From Eggerthella sinensis (GTDB lineage: Bacteria; Actinomycetota; Coriobacteriia; Coriobacteriales; Eggerthellaceae): a stretch of DNA of 57,248 bases. Of this stretch, positions 9,194-18,302 are shown piece by piece. The notes under the pieces were generated by a model. It was not told the DNA's origin. It saw only the letters and a list, made by a program, of their open reading frames with translations, and made no database searches. Numbering within the stretch: position 1 is the stretch's first letter; every line of letters begins with the position of its first letter. Both the position numbers and the translations under genes were made by a program. The stretch covers positions 1 to 57,248 of the forward strand of contig NZ_PPTT01000027.1 in the NCBI RefSeq assembly GCF_003339815.1. The letters run 5' to 3'.

Positions 9194-9310
9194 GCTCCCA
9201 AGCCGTTTGCTGCTACAACATGACCGAACCGTTGCCTGATTGGTTCCCGATACGCACCCGTGTGCGGCGCGTCCGTACGACAATCGTGCTGGACGGCGGG
9301 AAAGGACCCT

Positions 9311-10009
9311 ATGGCGAAGACCAACAATACCAGCTTGCGCAACCGGCGCGTGGCCGTGCTCGTTGCGCTGCTCGTGTTCGTCGGCATCGTGGGCGTGCTC
9401 GCGCTGCTGTTCGGACGCGACGTGCTGGCGTTTCTCACCGACGGCCGTCGCGTGCAGGAGCAGGTGGATCGCATGGGACCGCTTGCGCCGGTGGTGTTCG
9501 GCGCGCTCGTCGTCATCCAGGAAGTGACGGTGCTCGTGCCCAGCGAGCCGCTTGAGCTGGCCGCCGGTTACGCGTTCGGCTTCTGGAAGGGCTCGCTCAT
9601 CTACCTGGCCGCCAGCGTGGTGGGCTGCATCGCCATCATCGCGGTGGTGCGCTTCGGCGGCGACCGCGTGCTCGAGCTCATCCTCACGAGCAAGCGCCGC
9701 GCCCAGCTCGCCCGCCTGCGCGAGGCGCAGAAGTTCGACCTGGCCATTCTCGTGTGCTTCTTCATCCCCGGCGTGCCGAAGGACCTCATGGCCTACCTCG
9801 CCGCCTTCGCGGGCATGCGCCCCGTTCACCTCGTGGCCATCACCACGGCGGGCCGTCTGCCCTCGGTGCTGGCGGTCACGCTGGCCTCGTCGTTCGCCGC
9901 AGCGGGCGACTGGCGCGCCACGGCCCTCGTGTTCGGCGTCACCGCGGTGGCGGTGGTCGTCGGCGTGCTGCTGTACCACCGCTTCAAGCGTCATCATGCC
10001 AAACCCTAG
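9311..10009 (+). CDS. TVP38/TMEM64 (VTT-domain) family membrane protein
   Basis: 232 residues from the ATG at 9311, preceded by GGGAAAGGACCC. A basic N-terminus leads into a first membrane span (VAVLVALLVFVGIVGVLALL). The VTT-type core follows, with PSEPLELAAGYAFGFWKG (about residue 77), a long amphipathic stretch, and FFIPGVPKDLMAYLAAFAG, which matches the re-entrant-loop motif of this family. Hydrophobic spans close the protein. Relatives are inner-membrane proteins of the DedA/VTT superfamily, some of which translocate lipids; the substrate of this subgroup is not established. It is monocistronic here, flanked by the pheT terminator and the separate map gene. Confidence 0.8.
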   Translation: MAKTNNTSLRNRRVAVLVALLVFVGIVGVLALLFGRDVLAFLTDGRRVQEQVDRMGPLAPVVFGALVVIQEVTVLVPSEPLELAAGYAFGFWKGSLIYLAASVVGCIAIIAVVRFGGDRVLELILTSKRRAQLARLREAQKFDLAILVCFFIPGVPKDLMAYLAAFAGMRPVHLVAITTAGRLPSVLAVTLASSFAAAGDWRATALVFGVTAVAVVVGVLLYHRFKRHHAKP

Positions 10010-10072
10010 GCTTTCACGATGTTCGCGGCGTCTAACAGCGGTACAATAGCCGCGAACGAAAGGACAACGCCC

Positions 10073-10957
<885 letters not shown>

Positions 10958-11017
10958 TCTTCGAAATTGCCGCCAAACCGCGTGAGGTTTCGTTTACGTA
11001 AAAGACGCGCATGGTTC

Positions 11018-11047
11018 TTGTGGATGCTTTAGGGAGCATGGTATACT
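11018..11047 (+). promoter_or_regulatory. Strong-looking promoter pointing into the SIR2 island end
   Basis: TTGTGG (11018-11023), an 18-base spacer and TATACT (11042-11047) form a sigma70-like promoter on the plus strand. No convincing plus-strand gene lies downstream. The predicted transcript would run through both 31-bp direct repeats and antisense into the 3' end of the SIR2-like gene. Confidence 0.45.
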
Positions 11048-11069
11048 TTTTCTTGTAAAAGGCCCACCG

Positions 11070-11100
11070 GATCTAGGTGTTCGCACTAGTGGTGAAGGTG
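11070..11100. repeat. 31-bp direct repeat, copy 1
   Basis: This 31-base sequence is identical to 11127-11157 and is separated from it by 26 unrelated bases. It contains the palindrome CACTAGTG and a UUCG-loop hairpin potential (CTAGGTG-TTCG-CACTAG with one bulge). Copy 1 lies outside the SIR2-like gene. On the minus strand it would encode the same last residues and stop codon as copy 2. Confidence 0.85.
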
Positions 11101-11126
11101 GCTTTGTGGGAAACGTCCCGGCACTC

Positions 11127-11157
11127 GATCTAGGTGTTCGCACTAGTGGTGAAGGTG
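11127..11157. repeat. 31-bp direct repeat, copy 2, overlapping SIR2-like gene 3' end
   Basis: Exact copy of 11070-11100. It supplies the last eight codons (TFTTSANT) and the TAG stop of the minus-strand SIR2-like gene. It marks the right boundary of the AT-richer island. Confidence 0.85.
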
Positions 11158-12736
11158 TCTGGGGCGCTTCCATGTTTAAGGAAGTCGTATATTCGAATCA
11201 GCCTTTTGATCTCGGGACAATCATTGAGAACCTGGGGGTTGTCTTTGATATCTGCTTTGAGAAGCGTTTCCAAACTACCGATATCGTACTCTTCAGCTTC
11301 TAGAAAACAGAGCTTTCTGTAAAGGCTGTCAGGCTTGTTTTCACTCATATGCTCCATTTCGATAATTGAATCAACCGTTTTGATACTGAGCTGTTTGCGG
11401 AAGCTTTTCTTTTGAGCACGATATCCGTTGTTCAGGTATGAATCGATGGTGGTGTGGCTTTTCGCGAATTCCGAAACCTTATCGTAAAGGTCACCTTCGT
11501 AAACTTCCAGATACTTGTAGATGGGCAAACCTCCGGAATTGTGTTTGAGCAGGTCGGGTAGATACTGCTCAACTACCAGCCTCGGGTTAAGGTTCATGTT
11601 GTCAAACACCGCGTCTAGGTAGATATCGTTGGCTTTAACGGGGCTTCCTTTAGATGTGGTGTCGGCTCCGATTCCTATGATGATTTTGGCATCTTCGGGT
11701 AATGATGAGACTCCGTCGAATCCTACCGTAATTACGGTACCGTGTGTTGACAGATCCATCTGGAATATCTTCTTTTTAAGCGTTCTCATGAGTCGAGGTG
11801 GGTAGAGCGTTTCTGATTTAGCGATGGCTTGATAAATGGGGGTAAAATCATCTGTAGTGATCGTTGTCATTTCGATCGTCGCCTCAGAGCCGAACGATTG
11901 ACGAGTGTACGTAATACCAACATCGCTGCCGTGTTGCACAAAGATCATGCGGTCGCGTAGCTTGTCGAGTCCTTCGGGTCCGAGGCATTCGGCAAGTGAT
12001 TCGAGAATGTTAAGGATGTTTTTATCATTCATTGAGTAGCCCATGAAAACTATGGGGTATTCAACGAAAACGGTGAGAATTTTAGCGACCAAGTAGGCCT
12101 TTTTCGTATTGAATGACTCGTAGTCCGATGAGGTAATAACAATGCTCGATGGATCGTCGATAGATCCGTGAATCTTATATATTTCGCCTACTTCGTAGAT
12201 TTCCGATAAGAGGAGCTCGCTCTGACCTGAGTATGTTTTAAAGCCCGGGAATAGTTCCTCCATAAAGCAGTCGTAGTTAGTGGTGATCACTCCTGAAATT
12301 TTGTTCGATGCGGCTCGAAGGACCGAGAGTTCTTCGAGTAATAAAGTCGGCTCGCATCGATCAAGATATAATGAGCGATAAAGAGTTTAAACGCGGAAAC
12401 CCCCGCCTTCAACTTATTGAAATTCGAATTTCTGAACTCCTCGAAAGACGGGTCGGCGAGGGCGGTGCGATTGAAGTCCCTTTCCATCAACGTGGCGATT
12501 GCTGGATATCGTTCGAACTTGCCTGTGCCGGAAACCTCATTGTTATATCCCTCAAGTGCGAAAGGTTTGTCGGATATTTTTGCGCACAATCCTCGCAATA
12601 GCGACTCCCAATTGGGGAGTCCTGCGTACCTGATTGGAATGCCGGAGCCGACGAACAGAAAGGGGTGACGGCCGGTTTTACGCAGGCGAGAACCTAACTT
12701 CACCCGTATCTCATCGTACCTGGTTCGATCTTCCAT
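11130..12736 (-). pseudogene. SIR2-like (SIR2_2) NAD-hydrolase-type protein, frameshifted
   Basis: Two abutting minus-strand frames together make one SIR2-like protein of about 530 residues. The first (ATG 12736 to stop 12287, 149 aa) holds the nucleotide-binding start: FLFVGSGIPIRYAGLPNWES. The second (11130 to a nominal GTG at 12290, 386 aa) holds ITTNYD, YKIHGSIDDPSS and VFMGYSMNDKNI, the classic later SIR2_2 motifs. Read upstream of its nominal start, the second frame continues as LLLEELSVLRAASNKISGV, which joins naturally onto ITTNYD. The break is therefore a one-base frameshift between about 12325 and 12363 and not a gene boundary. SIR2-like proteins of this type are often NAD-depleting effectors of phage defence. 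The region is clearly AT-richer than its neighbours, suggesting transfer. It could be a true pseudogene, a programmed frameshift or a sequencing error. Confidence 0.85.
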
Positions 12737-12783
12737 GAGGCCCCTTTCTCGATTGAGCTTCGATCCATGGTACCACGAAGCTA

Positions 12784-12832
12784 ATGTGTGGGAGAGCTGA
12801 GAGAGGGCTGCTCTCCCAGCTCTCCCACACAT
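12784..12832. repeat. Near-perfect 22-bp-arm inverted repeat at island left edge
   Basis: Arms 12784-12805 and 12811-12832 match at 21 of 22 positions around a 5-base loop (GGCTG). It lies 6 bases beyond the 3' end of flavoprotein 2 and 48 bases upstream of the SIR2-like start. It may terminate flavoprotein transcription, but neither side has a U-tract, so another role (island boundary, transcript end protection) is possible. Confidence 0.75.
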
Positions 12833-12837
12833 GGGGC

Positions 12838-14496
12838 TTACTTCTCGGCCACCATGCGGCCGATGACGTAGCCTTCGGTGTAGCAGCGGCCCAGCGACAG
12901 GCCGAACACGGTGAGCGGGTAGTCGATGCCGCCGTAGAAGTTGCCCGAGCAGTTGCCGATGGCGTACAGGTTTTCGATGACCGCGCCGTCCGGCGTGAGG
13001 CACTCATGGTTGGCGTTCACGTCCACGCCCGAGCAGATGGCGCTCATGCGCACATGGCGATGGATGCCGTAGAACGGCGGGGTGTCGACCGGCACCATAT
13101 ACTGTGCCGGCTTGCCGAAGTCCTCGTCCTTGCCGGCTGCCACCAGCTCGTTGTAGCGCTTGACGCTTGCCACGAACGCGGCCTTGTCGGTGATCTCCAG
13201 CTTGTCGGCCAGCTCCTCGAGCGTGTCGGCCTTGAACGTGTTGATCTGGCCTTCGAACACGCCTTCGCGCTCCACGTCCTCCTCGGGCATGTACGCCTTG
13301 AGCGCCTCGGGATCGACGAGCTTGCCGGGCCATTCGGCAGCGGCCGTCATGTAATTGCTGTCGAACACCTGGCAGTAATGGCCGGAATCCTCCTTGCTTC
13401 GCAGGTAGCAGTTCATGAGCGACATCTCCACGGTCTCGCTCGCGAAGCGCTTGCCGTTCATCTTCACGGCAAAAAACGGCATGTCGCACATGGAAGCCGG
13501 GCCCGCATCGAAGTCGTGGAGCATCTTCGTGTGCGCGAGGTCCTCGATCTTGCCGCCGGCCCACACCACCATCTTGTGGCCGTCGCCCGTCTTGTTTGTC
13601 TGCTTGGGCTCGAAGTTCGTCATGTCGGGCTGGTAGTAGTGCAGCATCTCCTCGTCGTTCTGGTAGTCGCCGCACGCCACGATGACGCCCTTCGCCGCGT
13701 TGAACTGGACGTAGCCGTCCTTGCCCTTCGCGATGACGCCGGTCACCTTGCCGCCGTCGCCGGTGACCAGCTGCTCGGCGGGGGTGGAGTAGAAGATCTC
13801 GACGCCCTCCTTCTCGGCGGTGGCGGCCAAGGCGCGCATGCCGTCGCCCGTGTTATAGGGCTTCGGGCCGAAGAACGAGGTGATGAAGTTGATGGTGTAG
13901 CCCTTCTTGTTGATGAGGGGCATGTGCTGCACGTTGCCCTGGTCGATCACCTGCGCGCCGCCCTCGGCCGCCTTCTCGATGACCCATTTCACCGCTTCGC
14001 CGGAGTTCTGCGCCCACAGCTCCACGAGCTCGCGGTTGGGGCGATGCTGGCTGTCGGCGATGAGCTGCGTGACGAGGTTCGCGACGTCGGCGGGGTCGCT
14101 CGTGGCGAGGTCGATGCCGCTGCCCGAGTTGCCCTGGGCGATGGCCTGCGACTCCTTCTGCAGCAGCGCCACCTTCGCGCCCGCTTCGAGGGCCGAAAGC
14201 GCGGCGGGCACGCCCGAAGCGCCAGCGCCGATGACCACGACGTCGTAGTCCTTCGTCTCCTTGATGTCGGTGATAGGGTCGGGTGCGGTCAGGAAGCTCG
14301 GCATGCCGGTGCGCAGATGGCCGGCGGCCGTCGTGGTCTCGCCGGATGCGGTCGCGGTTCCGGCAGCGCTCGCGGTGCCGTTCGAAGCCTGCGGCGCGCA
14401 GGAAGCCAACGCTCCCGCTCCCACGACGCCGGCGGCCGCGAGGCCTCCGAACTTGAACAGATCGCGCCTGCTGATACCGTTGGTGTGCGTGCTCAT
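12838..14496 (-). CDS. Tat-exported FAD-dependent reductase, fumarate reductase flavoprotein family (pair 2)
   Basis: 552 residues. The Tat signal has SRRDLFKFGG at residues 9-18 and ends in LASCAPQ, a possible lipobox. A low-complexity Ser/Thr/Ala/Gly linker follows. The FAD motif is VVVIGAGASGVPAA at about residue 86, and the C-terminal FAD-contact part includes NLYAIGNCSGNFYGGIDYP. It has the FAD_binding_2 fold without FMN or haem domains. It probably acts outside the cytoplasmic membrane as a terminal reductase for an unknown organic acceptor. AGGAGGGC precedes the ATG. The membrane LuxR gene at 14773 is divergent, with a candidate operator between them. The gene ends against a strong inverted repeat (12784-12832). 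Confidence 0.85.
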   Translation of the reverse strand: MSTHTNGISRRDLFKFGGLAAAGVVGAGALASCAPQASNGTASAAGTATASGETTTAAGHLRTGMPSFLTAPDPITDIKETKDYDVVVIGAGASGVPAALSALEAGAKVALLQKESQAIAQGNSGSGIDLATSDPADVANLVTQLIADSQHRPNRELVELWAQNSGEAVKWVIEKAAEGGAQVIDQGNVQHMPLINKKGYTINFITSFFGPKPYNTGDGMRALAATAEKEGVEIFYSTPAEQLVTGDGGKVTGVIAKGKDGYVQFNAAKGVIVACGDYQNDEEMLHYYQPDMTNFEPKQTNKTGDGHKMVVWAGGKIEDLAHTKMLHDFDAGPASMCDMPFFAVKMNGKRFASETVEMSLMNCYLRSKEDSGHYCQVFDSNYMTAAAEWPGKLVDPEALKAYMPEEDVEREGVFEGQINTFKADTLEELADKLEITDKAAFVASVKRYNELVAAGKDEDFGKPAQYMVPVDTPPFYGIHRHVRMSAICSGVDVNANHECLTPDGAVIENLYAIGNCSGNFYGGIDYPLTVFGLSLGRCYTEGYVIGRMVAEK

Positions 14497-14651
14497 GATG
14501 CCCTCCTAGCGTTTCGGTTCTTCGCGTTCGCCGCGTCCCTCGGCGGCGAACCCCTCGTTTCGCACCATAGCGGGGCTCGGCGTGCTTGTCGTTCGTCCAC
14601 GCGCCGGGAAAGGGGGATTATTTTCATCATCCATTGGCATCATCCCATCGT

Positions 14652-14667
14652 TCATCAGGTACGATGA
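14652..14667. promoter_or_regulatory. Candidate LuxR operator, pair 2
   Basis: Inverted repeat TCATC-N6-GATGA in the 276-base divergent region between flavoprotein 2 and LuxR 2, with further CATCATCC half-site-like copies just to its left (14628-14645). It has the same half-site and spacing as at 2906-2921. TACAAT at 14723-14728 is a possible -10 for the LuxR gene. Confidence 0.45.
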
Positions 14668-14772
14668 CGAGCGAATCTCCGCGGGTCGTCCGCGCGCGCT
14701 GGGCAGCGGACGTCGCTTTCGGTACAATGGGGACAACGGAAAAAGCGGGGGAGGGGGTGCCGACGCGGCTTC

Positions 14773-16317
14773 ATGCGTTGGCTTCATGCTATGGCGCACG
14801 ACGAAACGAACAAGCACGCCGTCGACGATTCGTGGCAGGACGAAGCGGAGGCGAGCAACCTCGAAAGCGCGGGGGAGCGCGCAAGCGCCGCGTCCTCCGA
14901 TGGCATGCGCCCGCCCGGCCCGCTGTTCCCCTGGCTGCCGTCCATCCCGCTGTTCTTCCTCGGGTTGGGCGTGTATCGCGCGTGGATCGAAATCGTGTTC
15001 GTGGGGTCGTTCGTGGAGTTCCCGGCGGCCGGCATCGCGGGTCACGACGCGTTCGACCTCGTCATGATCGTGACGATGTTCACGTGCGCCGCCCTTGCCA
15101 AGCGCATCGGCCCGCTGTTCGGCAAGCGCGCCGTGTACGGGGTGGCGGGGCTCGCCCTCACCGTATCCACTGCGTGCATGTTCGCGTCGGTGTGGCTGCC
15201 GGGTGCGGCGCCCCTGCTGGCCGCGCCCGCCGTGGCGCTGGGCGGATTCGGCATCGCCCTCGTCATCCTGCTGTGGTCGGAGCTGTACGGCTGCCTCAAC
15301 CCCTTCCGCGTCGCGCTGTACTATTCGGCCTCCATGCTGGTGGCGGCCGTGATCATCTATGTGTGCCGCGGCATGCTGCTGCCGTGGCTTGCGGGCATCG
15401 TGCTCGTGCTTCCCCTGCTGTCGCTCGCCACGTGCGCGGCCGGCTTCCGTTCGCTGCCGACGGGGGAACTTCCCCAGCCGAATCCGTCGAAGTTCTCGTT
15501 TCCGTGGAAAATCGTCCTGCTCATGGCCATCTACGCCTTCGCGTACGGCCTCAAGGAATCGTCGATGTACCAGTCGACGTTCGGGCCGCACTCGGCGTTC
15601 GGCACGCTGGCGGTGGCGGCCGTCGTGTTCGTGGGCGTCATCGCGCGCGGCGGCAAGTTCGACTTCGGCGTGATCTACCGCATCGCGCTGCCGCTCATGG
15701 TGGCGGCCTTCCTCATCATCCCGAATGTGGGCGTGTTCGGGCAGGCGGTGTCCGACTTCTGCACGAGCGCCTCCTACACCGCGTTCTCCATCCTCATCAT
15801 GCTCATCATGGCGAACCTGTGCTATCGCTACGGCATGTCGGCCGTGTGGCTGTTCGGCATCGAGCGCGGCGTGCGCGCGTTGTTCTCGCTGTTCGGACGG
15901 CAGGTTGAGCAGGTGCTGAACGGGCCCGGCCTGGCGTTCGACGGGTCGCAGACCGTCATCAGCGGGCTGGTGATCATCCTCGTGGTGGCTGCAACCATGA
16001 TCCTGTTCTCCGAGAAGGAGCTGTCGAGCCGCTGGGGCGTGTCGTTCTTGGGCGAAGAGGGCGCCGTCGGCGACCGCGCCATCGTGAAGAAGCAGGAGCT
16101 GGCGAACCGATGCCAGGAACTCGCGCGCACGTACGGCTTGTCGCCGCGCGAGGAGGAGGTGCTGCTGTTGCTGGCACAGCGTAAGACGGTGGGTTCGATC
16201 GAGCGCGAGCTGTTCATCGCGAACGGCACGGCGAAGACGCACATCCGGCATATCTATCGCAAGCTCGATATTCACTCGCGCGACGATCTGACTGATTTAC
16301 TGGGATTGTTCGAATAA
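14773..16317 (+). CDS. LuxR-type regulator with multi-span membrane domain (pair 2)
   Basis: 514 residues from the ATG at 14773; an ATG at 14791 is equally in frame, but the only purine-rich ribosome site, GGAGGGGG at 14750-14757, favours the earlier start. A polar N-terminus of about 55 residues precedes a run of roughly ten to twelve hydrophobic spans. The last ~65 residues are a GerE/LuxR HTH (LSPREEEVLLLLAQRK, then NGTAKTHIRHIYRKLDI). It has the same architecture as the regulators at 1377-2819 and 49758-51278, but the membrane domains differ clearly, suggesting different signals. Divergent from flavoprotein 2, it probably controls that gene. Confidence 0.85.
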   Translation: MRWLHAMAHDETNKHAVDDSWQDEAEASNLESAGERASAASSDGMRPPGPLFPWLPSIPLFFLGLGVYRAWIEIVFVGSFVEFPAAGIAGHDAFDLVMIVTMFTCAALAKRIGPLFGKRAVYGVAGLALTVSTACMFASVWLPGAAPLLAAPAVALGGFGIALVILLWSELYGCLNPFRVALYYSASMLVAAVIIYVCRGMLLPWLAGIVLVLPLLSLATCAAGFRSLPTGELPQPNPSKFSFPWKIVLLMAIYAFAYGLKESSMYQSTFGPHSAFGTLAVAAVVFVGVIARGGKFDFGVIYRIALPLMVAAFLIIPNVGVFGQAVSDFCTSASYTAFSILIMLIMANLCYRYGMSAVWLFGIERGVRALFSLFGRQVEQVLNGPGLAFDGSQTVISGLVIILVVAATMILFSEKELSSRWGVSFLGEEGAVGDRAIVKKQELANRCQELARTYGLSPREEEVLLLLAQRKTVGSIERELFIANGTAKTHIRHIYRKLDIHSRDDLTDLLGLFE

Positions 16318-16345
16318 ATCACAAACAAATGTTCGTACTATATGG

Positions 16346-16351
16346 TATACT
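16346..16351 (+). promoter_or_regulatory. Possible -10 element before unknown gene pair
   Basis: TATACT lies inside the stretch ATATGGTATACTGG, in the 192-base gap between the LuxR 2 stop and the next gene. The -35 region is unclear. No other structure was seen in this gap. Confidence 0.4.
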
Positions 16352-16509
16352 GGTTGCTACCAACAGAGCCAGTGCAAGCGCTGAAACCGACGCCTCAACC
16401 ATGCCGGACAAGCCCATAGATGGCAGCGGTGTTCCACGCTGCTCGTACCACGCTTGCAAGATCGAACGGATCTTCTCTCGCCCTGGAACGGTTAACGAGG
16501 TGTCATGCC

Positions 16510-16755
16510 ATGTCTGCCGTCGCGCAATCGTCGTTGTGTGTCCATCCTGAATCGCTCGTGCTCATCGAGGCGCTGCCGCTGTGCCGCGTGCTCACGTCGA
16601 ACCGTCCGTGGGAGGAGGTTCCCGACGACGTTCCGCTGTTCGAAAACGAGGTGGACGATGCCTCGTCCCCCGATCGACCCTTGCACTGCGCAGCACTGAT
16701 GACCTGCGACGATGCATTCACGCTCCTGCAGGAGGTGGGCCATGTCGTATGGTAG
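16510..16755 (+). CDS. Small protein of unknown function, overlaps next gene
   Basis: 81 residues from the ATG at 16510, which has GAGGTG seven bases upstream; an earlier in-frame ATG at 16420 lacks one. The protein is acidic in its second half (EEVPDDVPLFENEVDD) and has no signal peptide or membrane span. I do not recognise a family. Its stop lies 14 bases inside the following gene, whose start has its own strong AGGAGGTGG, so the two are almost certainly co-transcribed and perhaps form a functional pair. Confidence 0.6.
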   Translation: MSAVAQSSLCVHPESLVLIEALPLCRVLTSNRPWEEVPDDVPLFENEVDDASSPDRPLHCAALMTCDDAFTLLQEVGHVVW

Positions 16756-17596
16756 CGCCTGGCAGCGGGAAACGCTCACGCTCAAGCAGATACCCCCGCT
16801 GCGCACGTTGTTGCAGTGCTGCGACGAAGGGCTGCTCATCCGCGTGATCATCGAGGAGCATGCGGTGCGCGCCGTCGACTGGGATGCGCTGCCGTCGAAG
16901 CGCCGTCGTGGCATCGAGAAGCGGCTTGCCGCAACGCTTGCGACGATGCGCCGCCTTCCCGTGCGCAAAAAGCCGAAGCGCCCCGGATTGCTGCTGCCGG
17001 ACGAATCGTTCGTGCTGCGCGCGGGCGATGGGTTGATCGAGCGGCGGGTGGGGGCGTCGCTCGTGTTCCTCGACGAGGCGCCGCTCGCTCGCCGCGCGGA
17101 GAGCGGCGAGGACGAAGGGGGTGTGCAGCCGCACGGCTACACGCTCGATCCCTGGGAAGACACGCTTGCGCATCGCGTATGGCTCGGCGGCCCCTGGTGT
17201 TGCCGCGAGCGGTACCTCGTGCTGGCAAGTGCCTTCTGGGAGATGACGTATCTCGGGTTCGAGTACGACCGCGTCTGCGCTCGACGGGCCGAGGTGAAGG
17301 CTGCGCGCCTGCTTGAAGGCGCGGCGGCGGGCGAAGGGGTGGGCGAGCAGCGGGGTGCAGGGCCCGCCGAGGGGTCGAGCGACGGCAACGGGGCGTCGTG
17401 CCCGCCGAGCGCGCCGACAACCGTGTCCGCGGAGCGCCGTCGGCAGGCCGCGTCGTTCGGATTGGTGGAGCCCGACCCGTTCGAGCGCGCCTATCGGGAT
17501 AACCTCATCGCCTGCGTTGCGCGCCTCAATCGCGAACGCCGCCAGGCTCTCGGAAGCCTGCTGATCGACGTGGCCGATCGATTGGAGGCATCGTGA
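16742..17596 (+). CDS. Protein of unknown function
   Basis: 284 residues from the ATG at 16742 after AGGAGGTGG. The first ~80 residues are basic and helical-looking (KRRRGIEKRLAATLATMRRL, then PVRKKPKRPGLLLPDESF). The middle has a conserved-looking aromatic block (WLGGPWCCRERYLVLASAFW, ending MTYLGFEYDRV). A glycine/alanine/serine-rich linker covers about residues 195-230, and a helical C-terminus follows. There is no signal peptide, membrane span or motif that I can assign. It overlaps the preceding 81-residue gene by 14 bases. The cysteine pair and Trp-rich centre suggest a folded domain rather than spurious coding. Confidence 0.65.
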   Translation: MSYGSAWQRETLTLKQIPPLRTLLQCCDEGLLIRVIIEEHAVRAVDWDALPSKRRRGIEKRLAATLATMRRLPVRKKPKRPGLLLPDESFVLRAGDGLIERRVGASLVFLDEAPLARRAESGEDEGGVQPHGYTLDPWEDTLAHRVWLGGPWCCRERYLVLASAFWEMTYLGFEYDRVCARRAEVKAARLLEGAAAGEGVGEQRGAGPAEGSSDGNGASCPPSAPTTVSAERRRQAASFGLVEPDPFERAYRDNLIACVARLNRERRQALGSLLIDVADRLEAS

Positions 17597-17651
17597 GCTC
17601 CTGAGCGGCGGCCGGCGGCGCGCGGCGAGGGCTCTTGCGGCCAACGAATAT

Positions 17652-17681
17652 GAGAAGAGCCGCCCTCGGGCGGCCCTTCTC
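17652..17681. terminator. Hairpin between convergent genes
   Basis: GAGAAG(A)GCCGCCC pairs with GGGCGGC(C)CTTCTC around a TC loop. It lies between the unknown gene ending at 17596 and the FKBP gene ending at 17706. An A-tract at 17683-17688 gives Ts just before the stem on the minus strand, and no U-tract follows the stem on either strand, so termination strength is uncertain. Confidence 0.5.
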
Positions 17682-17705
17682 CAAAAAACGATAACGAATG
17701 CGAAG

Positions 17706-18134
17706 CTAATCGGCAACCTCGACGAGGGTGATCTCGAAGTTGAGGTCCTTGCCCGCCAGCTCGTGGTTCATGTCGAAGGTGGCCACGCCGTCTTCGATGG
17801 AGCGCACGAACACGGGGAAGGGCTGGCCACCCGGGCCCATCATGTACACGGTCTGGCCGACGGGGAGCTGGTCGCCGTTCGGAATCTGGTCGACGGGCAC
17901 CTGCTGCACCATGTTCTCGTCGCGCTCGCCGTACGCCTCGGCGGCGGGGATGTGCACGGTCTTCGTGTCGCCCTGCGCCATGTCCTTCACGGCGGTGTCG
18001 AATCCGGGGATCATCTGGCCGGCCATGCAGGTGAACTCGATGGGTTCGCCGCGGTCGACCGAAGAGTCGAATTTCGAGCCATCATCGAGCGTGCCCGTGT
18101 AGTGGACCTTGACCTTCTTGCCTTCGTTGCTCAT
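17706..18134 (-). CDS. slyD: SlyD-type FKBP peptidyl-prolyl isomerase
   Basis: 142 residues. The FKBP core is split by an insert-in-flap domain as in SlyD: VKVHYTGTLDDGSKFDSS, then GQMIPGFDTAVKDMAQG, AYGERDE, an IF domain of about 50 residues, and NHELAGKDLNFEITLVEV at the end. The catalytic-pocket residues typical of FKBPs (Y of HYTG, D of FDSS, the IPGF segment, Y of AYGE) are present. It isomerises prolyl bonds and acts as a chaperone in the cytoplasm; the histidine-rich metal-binding tail of E. coli SlyD is absent. AAAGGAG lies eight bases before the ATG. It sits 168 bases downstream of a degenerate paralogue in the same orientation. Confidence 0.93.
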   Translation of the reverse strand: MSNEGKKVKVHYTGTLDDGSKFDSSVDRGEPIEFTCMAGQMIPGFDTAVKDMAQGDTKTVHIPAAEAYGERDENMVQQVPVDQIPNGDQLPVGQTVYMMGPGGQPFPVFVRSIEDGVATFDMNHELAGKDLNFEITLVEVAD

Positions 18135-18302
18135 GAAGAGCTCCTTTCAAAAGAATGCAATGTTCCACAGTCTACCCGAGCGCCTCCCGCTTTCCCGATT
18201 GCGGTGCAAACTTGCTCCAAGTCGCCACAAGTCCGTAACGCGGCGTCATCCAGCGAGCGAGCCCGGCCGAGGAGCCCGAGACTCTTCCGGCGTGCCCGTC
18301 TC

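Noticed and set aside
11070-11157. The 31-bp repeat pair as a minimal CRISPR array
   Set aside because: Only two copies, one overlapping a coding end, no cas genes, and a single 26-base spacer. A duplication scar is simpler.
11106-11303. A 65-codon plus-strand ORF at the end of the SIR2-like gene
   Set aside because: It is antisense to the conserved SIR2-like frame, overlaps the direct repeat, and has no ribosome site.
12287-12290. The ATGA-like overlap as a normal start of a second gene within the SIR2 region
   Set aside because: The downstream frame has sensible SIR2 sequence before this GTG, and motif order requires both parts in one protein. The overlap is a by-product of a frameshift.
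16329-16550. A 73-codon plus-strand ORF before the unknown gene pair
   Set aside because: No ribosome site, and it overlaps the better-supported start at 16510 in another frame.
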